A program made the translations under genes and the position numbers. A stretch of 33,481 nucleotides of DNA from positions 1 through 33,481 of IMG/VR virus record IMGVR_UViG_3300006052_000239; one strand, written 5' to 3'. This stretch comes from a virus. The notes below the pieces were generated by a model. It had not been told where the DNA came from, did not search any database, and saw only the letters and a program-made list of their open reading frames with translations. Positions 28,839 to 33,481 of this stretch are shown here, in pieces; position 1 is the stretch's first letter, and every line of letters begins with the position of its first letter.

Positions 28839-30897
28839 GGACTTAGTTGCATTTGATACCGAGACTACTGGAATAGCCAAAGACAGTAAAATCATAGGGT
28901 TATCTGTCTGCGCTGAACCTAATGTAGCATTTTATGTCATTACTTCCGCTTGGGATACAAAAGAACAGTCTTTAGTGGTCACTGATACCGTTAGGAGGAT
29001 GGACGGTCTTTGTATGGCGCTGCAAAAGAAGAGGCTTATAGCCCACAACGCAGTTTTCGATTGCGCTATGATAGCCAACAATTACGGCGTAGATCTCATG
29101 CCAAGCGTACATAGTGACACAATGATCCTCGCCCACCTCCTTGACGAGAACCGCAGAGTGGGCCTCAAGGAACTCTGCGCTAACCTCTACGGTGACAGCG
29201 CTAAAGCCGAACAGGACGAAATGAAAGCCTCGGTGACCGCTAACGGTGGCCTCCTCACCAAAGCCTGTTATGAGCTATATAAGGCAGATGCCCACCTAAT
29301 CGCCAAATACGGGGCCAAAGACGCCATCCTCACCTATAACCTCTTCTATGAACTGCTCCCCGAACTCTACAAAGAGGGCCTAGACAAGTTCTTCTATGAG
29401 GACGAGTCCATGCCCCTCCTGAGAGGCTGCACATACCAACTGAACACCGTAGGTCTCAAGATTGACCTAAAAGGCCTCCAGCAGCTCCGTAAAGACCTCG
29501 AAGTGGAGATCATGGAGACTAGGGGCTATATCTACAAAGAAATCGAACCTCATGTCAAACAGAAGTATCCTGGAACCGGTAAAACCAATCATTTCAATAT
29601 CGGTGCCCCCCAACAGATATCCTGGCTGCTATTCGACAAGCTAGGTAACAACTTCACCCGCCTCGGTGACACCGGCAGGGAGCTGTGCCACGCCCTAGAG
29701 TTGCCGCTCCCCTATACCAACCTCGCCAAGCGTAACTTCATCCAAGCATGTAAAGACCGCAAAGGATGGCATTGGCGCGACCCCGGTACTGTCTGGGACA
29801 AAAAGACCCGTAAATACAAAGGGAAGGCCAAAGTTAACGACTATTGGACCTATCTTAGCGCAGATGCCACGACCCTAGCCAACTACGCAGAGAAGTACAA
29901 GTGGGTTAAGGCCCTGCTCCAGCACAACAAAGCTACCAAGATGCTCTCCACGGTAGAAGGTATAGAAGAGGCGACCAAATATGGAATCATCCACCCCAGC
30001 TTCCTACAGCACGGCACAACCTCTGGGCGGTACTCTAGCCGCTACCCCAACTTTCAGAATCTACCTAGAGATGATAAACGCATCAAGGCTTGCATCGTCT
30101 CCCGCCCAGGAAAGGTATTCGTGGGAGCAGACTACTCCCAGCTGGAGCCCAGGGTTTTCGCTTCCCTTTCCAAAGACGAAAGACTCCTCCAATGCTTCAA
30201 AGACGGAGATGACTTCTACTCGGTGATCGGTGCAAGCGTATTCGGCAAATCAGACGCCACAATGAAGAAAGACGACTCCCCAAACTCTTTCCCAGTGAAG
30301 TACAAGAAACTCAGAGAAGTGGCTAAGGTTATCGCCCTCGCCACACCCTACGGTACCTGCGCCCCCCAAATGTCCTCAGAGCTGAAGAAGAAGGCCAATC
30401 TAGAGAAGAGCATGGATGAGTGTCAAGAGATCATCGAGGACTATTTCGCCAACTATCCTAGCGTCCATAAGATGATGCTGGCAGCTCATGAGCAAGCCAA
30501 AACCGAAGGCGTAGTCTATAACCTTTTCGGACGCCCTCGCCGCATCCCTAAGGCCAAAGAGATCAAGACCAAATATGGCAAGATGCAGCATAAGGACCTC
30601 CCTAGAGAGTACCGCACTCTCCTCAACCTCGGTATGAACCATACCGTACAAAGCACTGGAGCCAGCGTAGTTAACCGCGCTGCTATTAGATTCCTTAGTC
30701 TTGTCGAGGAGTTAGGGTGGAAGGATATCAACCTCATCCTAAACGTCCACGATGAATTAGTGGTGGAATGCCCTGAAGACGTAGCCGATGCAGTAGTGAC
30801 CCTCCTGAAAGAGGCTATGGAGAACACCGTGGTGCTCCCTGGGGTGGATCTAATCGCAGAACCTAAAATTGGTCATAATCTTGCGGAGTTAAAATGA
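28771..30897 (+). CDS. Family A DNA polymerase with 3'-5' exonuclease, 708 aa
   Basis: Replicative polymerase. Exonuclease motifs: Exo I FDTETTG (Asp29, Glu31), Exo II IAHNAVFD, Exo III YGAKDAILTY. Polymerase motifs: A VGADYSQLEPR (about 450-460), B KVIALATPYG (Lys and Tyr-Gly), C NVHDELV (659-665). No 5'-3' exonuclease domain; length matches T7-like gp5 (~700 aa). AAGGGA lies 7 nt before the ATG, which is inside the primase-helicase gene (68-nt overlap). ATGA coupling to the next small gene. Confidence 0.93.
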   Translation: MEKLNIIETAAGVQDLIEYLEDKDLVAFDTETTGIAKDSKIIGLSVCAEPNVAFYVITSAWDTKEQSLVVTDTVRRMDGLCMALQKKRLIAHNAVFDCAMIANNYGVDLMPSVHSDTMILAHLLDENRRVGLKELCANLYGDSAKAEQDEMKASVTANGGLLTKACYELYKADAHLIAKYGAKDAILTYNLFYELLPELYKEGLDKFFYEDESMPLLRGCTYQLNTVGLKIDLKGLQQLRKDLEVEIMETRGYIYKEIEPHVKQKYPGTGKTNHFNIGAPQQISWLLFDKLGNNFTRLGDTGRELCHALELPLPYTNLAKRNFIQACKDRKGWHWRDPGTVWDKKTRKYKGKAKVNDYWTYLSADATTLANYAEKYKWVKALLQHNKATKMLSTVEGIEEATKYGIIHPSFLQHGTTSGRYSSRYPNFQNLPRDDKRIKACIVSRPGKVFVGADYSQLEPRVFASLSKDERLLQCFKDGDDFYSVIGASVFGKSDATMKKDDSPNSFPVKYKKLREVAKVIALATPYGTCAPQMSSELKKKANLEKSMDECQEIIEDYFANYPSVHKMMLAAHEQAKTEGVVYNLFGRPRRIPKAKEIKTKYGKMQHKDLPREYRTLLNLGMNHTVQSTGASVVNRAAIRFLSLVEELGWKDINLILNVHDELVVECPEDVADAVVTLLKEAMENTVVLPGVDLIAEPKIGHNLAELK

Positions 30898-31139
30898 ATA
30901 ATTATGATCTTAAAATGAGCGACACGGTGTCGGCACTCAAAGAATACTACGATATCAGTGCCTTACCAGAAACAGATAGCATCAAATATTTTTTAATCCT
31001 GAGATATAAGGCCAAAGCAAGCCCCCGCCTTATAGCAGAGATGGCAAGACTTAGAGAAGAAGGAAAGAAAGCCTTTCCGGCTTATATGCAAAAATTAATT
31101 TATCATCCTAACCCATTCCTTGAAATTATTAAGAAATAA
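30894..31139 (+). CDS. Protein of unknown function, 81 aa
   Basis: ATGA-coupled to the polymerase gene. Helical and basic (SPRLIAEMARLREEGKKAFP), with Tyr-rich segments (ALKEYYDIS, FLILRYKAK). Given its tight coupling it may be a polymerase accessory protein, but no family was recognised and there is no thioredoxin-like feature. Confidence 0.5.
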   Translation: MNNYDLKMSDTVSALKEYYDISALPETDSIKYFLILRYKAKASPRLIAEMARLREEGKKAFPAYMQKLIYHPNPFLEIIKK

Positions 31140-31158
31140 CCTAATAATAGTTCTAGAC

Positions 31159-31187
31159 TTGGGAGTTGAATAGCGCTATTCTGATAT
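31159..31187 (+). promoter_or_regulatory. Weak promoter with a 14-bp perfect palindrome (possible operator)
   Basis: GAATAGCGCTATTC (31168-31181) is a perfect palindrome in the spacer of a weak -35/-10 pair, TTGGGA (31159-31164) and TGATAT (31182-31187), ahead of the 31201 gene. The palindrome is certain; the promoter is doubtful. A dimeric repressor site would explain it. Confidence 0.4.
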
Positions 31188-31200
31188 CAGGAGAAACGAT

Positions 31201-31479
31201 ATGAACAAGATCACGAGTGAACAAGTAGTAGCCCTTCTTAAGAGTACCGATGGAGCAATCTTCTCTGTCACCTTCGTAAAGAAGGACGGAACGGATCGCG
31301 ACATGGTTTGCCGCCTCGGCGTCACCAAACACCTCAAAGGCGGCGAGCAGGCCTACGATCCCGCTGAGTATGACCTCCTCTGTGTCTTTGACATGCAGAA
31401 GGCAGCTTATCGGTCCATTAACCTGAACACCCTCAAGAGAGTCAAACTTGATGGCCAAGAATATGAAGTGATTCAATAA
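31201..31479 (+). CDS. SH3-like barrel protein (WYL_2/DUF2693-like), 92 aa
   Basis: The sequence FSVTFVKKDGTDRDMVCRLG, then KHLKGGEQAYDP, LLCVFDMQ and YRSINLNTL follows the pattern of the small phage SH3-beta-barrel family I recall as WYL_2. These are short barrels with an initial helix; most are of unknown function, possibly binding nucleic acid. Shine-Dalgarno AGGAG, 7 nt. Located after the 14-bp palindrome, so it may have separate control. Confidence 0.65.
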   Translation: MNKITSEQVVALLKSTDGAIFSVTFVKKDGTDRDMVCRLGVTKHLKGGEQAYDPAEYDLLCVFDMQKAAYRSINLNTLKRVKLDGQEYEVIQ

Positions 31480-31499
31480 CCTAACAAGGAGTAGAACGT

Positions 31500-31610
31500 A
31501 TGAAGATCATTGAAGTATCATGGATCACGCTTGAGAACCTTAACAAATTGATAGCCAAAGGCTACATGGTCCGTATCGTGGGTAACCCATCCACTAAGAA
31601 AGGGAAATGA
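31500..31610 (+). CDS. 36-aa micro-ORF
   Basis: ATG at 31500 follows AAGGAG with good spacing, 20 nt after the previous stop; the next gene begins 1 nt after its TGA. The product starts MKIIEVSWITLENLNKLIAK and ends in a basic KKGK. A short helix with amphipathic character; function unknown. Placement and ribosome-binding site argue that it is translated. Confidence 0.55.
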   Translation: MKIIEVSWITLENLNKLIAKGYMVRIVGNPSTKKGK

Positions 31611-31611
31611 T

Positions 31612-31797
31612 ATGAAGACCAGCGAACACGTTAGAGATGTCCTAGAAGCTATTGAATCTGTTAAACTTAGGATAGAACAGGCGCACAAATCAGGGCAGTT
31701 CTGCTCTATTACCAGCCTGCTCCTAGACCTCGCCGCCCTTCAAGCCTGTTTAGCAGTAGAGGTTGAAAAGCTCTTAAAGGGAGATAAAGCCGCGTAA
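31612..31797 (+). CDS. Small helical protein, 61 aa
   Basis: Good Shine-Dalgarno (AAAGGGA). The product is two or three amphipathic helices (HVRDVLEAIESVKLRIEQAH, LLLDLAALQACLAVEVEKLL) and may be a helical hairpin or dimer. It precedes the palindromic promoter at 31820-31858, with no terminator between. Function unknown. Confidence 0.55.
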   Translation: MKTSEHVRDVLEAIESVKLRIEQAHKSGQFCSITSLLLDLAALQACLAVEVEKLLKGDKAA

Positions 31798-31819
31798 TTG
31801 CTAGCAAATAAAAATAGTT

Positions 31820-31858
31820 AATATAACACTTGCATTGTTAAGATGCAGGTGTTATATT
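31820..31858. repeat. 16-bp near-perfect inverted repeat spanning a promoter
   Basis: AATATAACACTTGCAT (31820-31835) and ATGCAGGTGTTATATT (31843-31858) are complementary at 15 of 16 positions (the remaining pair is T-G) around a 7-nt loop. The loop and its neighbours contain ATTGTTAAGA, shared with the origin-like region. The -35 box is inside the left arm and the -10 box ends the right arm. The symmetry also yields CTGCAT-N17-TATATT on the minus strand. Confidence 0.75.
31830..31858 (+). promoter_or_regulatory. Sigma70-type promoter, leaderless, for the 31865 gene
   Basis: -35 TTGCAT (31830-31835), 17-bp spacer, extended -10 TGt-TATATT (31853-31858). Six bases follow before the ATG at 31865, placing the predicted start on the A of the ATG. 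Embedded in the inverted repeat, so likely regulated. Confidence 0.65.
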
Positions 31859-31864
31859 ACTTAT

Positions 31865-32203
31865 ATGAACAACATCAAAAGTAAATTTAAGCGTTTCTTC
31901 CAAAAAATCAAAGACCGGTTCCCTTCCCGCATCCCCGACGGGATGACCGCTCACAATGAATGGGTACAATCCCTCATTGACACATACGGCTTCCCCAATA
32001 ACGATAGCGTTCGCTTCACCTTTGCCTCCATGATCCTTCAATTGGGTCAATTGGACGCCTATAAGCCTAAGCGTGACTTTGCCCTTGCCGGCCTCGCAGC
32101 CGCAAGCAAAGAGATTGCCCTTGCTCGCATGAAGGAGCTTAAGGCAGCTAATGACGAGAAGGTACAGGCTGAAGCTAATGTCACCCCAATTACAACCTCC
32201 TAA
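31865..32203 (+). CDS. Protein of unknown function, 112 aa, leaderless
   Basis: The frame extends 10 codons upstream, but those lie inside the promoter, so the ATG at 31865 is used. The N-terminus is strongly basic and aromatic (NNIKSKFKRFFQKIKDRFPS), then a helical domain with EWVQSLIDTYGFPNNDSVRF and a long C-terminal helix. No Shine-Dalgarno is visible. The basic helix could bind nucleic acid or membrane. Overlaps the next gene by 26 nt. Confidence 0.6.
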   Translation: MNNIKSKFKRFFQKIKDRFPSRIPDGMTAHNEWVQSLIDTYGFPNNDSVRFTFASMILQLGQLDAYKPKRDFALAGLAAASKEIALARMKELKAANDEKVQAEANVTPITTS

Positions 32204-32657
32204 ATGTACCCACTGCGAAGGCTACAAGGTCAAGCATGAGAACCTTTGCAAGAGACATTTCCAAGCGTTACAGAAGGTCTGGGCGAGAAAATTGGAAAAA
32301 GCAGGTTTCGAAGATATTGAAAACCCTGAATTCTTCCCTTCCGGTAACCCAGACGGTAGTATCAAGAACTGGGCTTCCAGTGACCTTCTTCGCCAAGCTA
32401 AGTCCAACCCTGTCCTATACGAATCTAAGGGGGAGTATTACCGGCTTGCGGGACAGTTTCTTCACGAGTATCAGTTTGCGAATAAAACAGAAAAACTTAT
32501 TTTTGAGCTTCATTCTGAAGGAGATTCCATAGTGACAATTGTGGGCATCCTCGGCAGTAAGCGTATTCGTAGGTTCTCTGGACGCAAAGTGTGCATCAAT
32601 AACGTGTTTCGCACCATCAAACGCCTCACCGGTATTATGCTCGGAAAGTTAAAATGA
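32178..32657 (+). CDS. Zinc-finger and helix-turn-helix-like protein, 159 aa
   Basis: The N-terminus carries CTHC-x(8)-LCKRH, a four-ligand zinc site (Cys3His). The C-terminal ~50 residues (FELHSEGDSIVTIVGILGSK, then NNVFRTIKRLTG) look like a helix-turn-helix. A DNA-binding or transcription-related role fits, but no family name was recognised. I prefer the ATG at 32178 (start SPQLQPPKCTHC); 32151 is an alternative with an AAGG upstream. ATGA coupling to the GNAT-like gene. Confidence 0.55.
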   Translation: MSPQLQPPKCTHCEGYKVKHENLCKRHFQALQKVWARKLEKAGFEDIENPEFFPSGNPDGSIKNWASSDLLRQAKSNPVLYESKGEYYRLAGQFLHEYQFANKTEKLIFELHSEGDSIVTIVGILGSKRIRRFSGRKVCINNVFRTIKRLTGIMLGKLK

Positions 32658-33079
32658 CGTTAGATAAGAAGGATTTAATTGCTATTAGAGACGCCAAACC
32701 CGGCGACGAAGCCTTTATCATGTCCACTTGGCTGAAAGGCCTCCTATTCGGCGGTGACGGTATATGGCGCAAGATCCCCTCAGATATCTACTATTCCAAT
32801 CAGCACAAGATTATGGAAAGAATCCTCACCTCTCCCGTTACCAAAGTAAAGGTAGCCTGTTTAAGAGAGGATGCCGACGTAATCCTAGGCTACGCGGTGT
32901 ACCGACAAGCGGCAGAAGTGACTGTACTTGATTGGGTATTCGTAAAACGAGATTGGAGAAGCATTGGCATTGCCAAGAGCCTCTGTCCCCCTAAAATTGA
33001 TTCAGTGACCTTCCTCTCCAGAGTAGGAGAGGCTATCCTGGCTAAGAAGGCCAAAATTGTCTTTAACCCATTTCTTTGA
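32654..33079 (+). CDS. GNAT-like acetyltransferase, 141 aa
   Basis: Features of GCN5-type N-acetyltransferases: an N-terminal IRDAKPGDEAFIMSTWLKG, a central strand VILGYAVYR, and LDWVFVKRDWRSIGIAKSL, where WRSIGIA occupies the acetyl-CoA-binding R/Q-x-x-G-x-G/A motif (here less canonical). Several phages carry this type next to small early or packaging genes. Substrate unknown; acetylation of a host protein or DNA-related target is possible. Confidence 0.6.
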   Translation: MTLDKKDLIAIRDAKPGDEAFIMSTWLKGLLFGGDGIWRKIPSDIYYSNQHKIMERILTSPVTKVKVACLREDADVILGYAVYRQAAEVTVLDWVFVKRDWRSIGIAKSLCPPKIDSVTFLSRVGEAILAKKAKIVFNPFL

Positions 33080-33090
33080 AAGGAAATAAC

Positions 33091-33312
33091 ATGGCAGACC
33101 GCACCTCAAAACAGATCCAAGAAGATTTTAACCAGCTCGCATTTCGTGCGGGACATCTCCAGCACGATATCTGGCAAAAAGAGAAGGACCTCAAAATGTT
33201 CAATGAAACCCTTGCCGGTTTCCAGGCAGAATACACCAAAGTAAAGGCGGCAGAAGATGAAGCTGCCAAAGCCGCTCCAGTAGCAGAGGTGGCTAATGTC
33301 AGCTCCACGTAA
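33091..33312 (+). CDS. Coiled-coil protein, 73 aa
   Basis: AAAGGA 6 nt before the ATG at 33091 sets the start; a TTG at 33076 is less likely. Helical and charged (QIQEDFNQLAFRAGHLQHDI, EKDLKMFNETLAGF) with an Ala-rich end. Overlaps the following partial gene by 17 nt. Similar short coiled-coil proteins often precede packaging genes in phages, but function cannot be read here. Confidence 0.55.
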   Translation: MADRTSKQIQEDFNQLAFRAGHLQHDIWQKEKDLKMFNETLAGFQAEYTKVKAAEDEAAKAAPVAEVANVSST

Positions 33313-33481
33313 GGTATCCTTCGCCCGCCTCCACGAAGCCTTCCAGCAACCCGGTGTCACCGGCCTCTCTAACCTCCCTAAGACGCTCTGCACCAGCCAG
33401 CAGAAAGGCATTCAGATGTGGTACACTTCAGAAGGACTTGAAGTCACCTTGAACGAAGCTACGTTCATTATCCCCCTCAAT
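33296..33481 (+). CDS. Partial protein of unknown function (runs off the right edge)
   Basis: From the ATG at 33296 the frame is open to the last base (62 codons). The product begins MSAPRKVSFARLHEAF and continues LSNLPKTLCTSQQKGI, then GLEVTLNEATFIIPLN. No stop in the window. The start is inside the end of the previous gene. No family recognised from the fragment. Confidence 0.5.
   Translation, partial: MSAPRKVSFARLHEAFQQPGVTGLSNLPKTLCTSQQKGIQMWYTSEGLEVTLNEATFIIPLN

Overview
This window is a contiguous piece of a double-stranded DNA tailed bacteriophage genome. It has densely packed, often ATGA- or TAATG-coupled genes, virion and tail-fibre genes, murein hydrolases, and a complete replication/recombination set. 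I see no tRNA, CRISPR array, integrase, transposase or phage RNA polymerase. Base composition looks close to balanced. Two murein hydrolases and several lipoprotein-type signal sequences fit a Gram-negative host, but the host cannot be named from the sequence. The layout (internal-virion-like proteins, large fibres, family A DNA polymerase) suggests a podovirus-like or small siphovirus-like phage. No capsid, portal, terminase or tail-tube gene is in view.

Layout. Positions 1-4930 (+) hold the end of one structural protein and two large Ala/Gly/Pro/Gln-rich proteins that look like internal virion (ejection) proteins. Positions 4988-12169 (+) hold a duplicated adsorption module: a small beta protein plus an 864-aa fibre, then a paralogous small beta protein, a 71-aa protein and an 1192-aa fibre. 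Positions 12178-13479 (+) hold a small protein, a holin-like membrane protein and a lipoprotein trypsin-like protease. Positions 13476-16326 (-) are a leftward island: an M15 peptidase (endolysin), small zinc-ribbon-like and coiled-coil proteins, a lipoprotein, a 30-aa membrane micro-ORF and a UvsW-like SF2 helicase. Positions 16327-16918 are the only long non-coding stretch. It has divergent sigma70-type promoters, AT-rich repeats and inverted repeats resembling an origin, and a candidate ~87-nt C-rich small RNA with its own promoter and terminator. Positions 16919-33481 (+) begin with small genes (lipoproteins, a gene with an apparent ATA start, a holin-like gene). These are followed by UvsX/RecA, SbcD/gp47, SbcC/gp46, HNH nuclease, phosphoesterase, lytic transglycosylase, an HExxH protein, dNMP kinase, an SSB-like protein, a primase-helicase fusion, DNA polymerase A and a set of small genes including a GNAT-like protein.

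How it works together. Primase-helicase, Pol A, the SSB-like protein and dNMP kinase form a self-contained replisome. UvsX, UvsW and gp46/47-like proteins form a T4-style recombination-dependent replication and repair module. Lysis functions are spread over three transcripts: endolysin with the leftward island, holin-like and protease genes with the fibres, and a transglycosylase with its own promoter in the replication block.

The most unusual signal is regulatory. Four genes (helicase, 67-aa lipoprotein, lytic transglycosylase, 112-aa protein) each have a good -35/-10 pair with a 17-bp spacer whose -10 box ends 6 or 7 nt before the ATG. Their transcripts would be leaderless. The non-coding region also encodes a C-rich small RNA that could pair with Shine-Dalgarno sequences of other genes in the window. 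Both are predictions from sequence.
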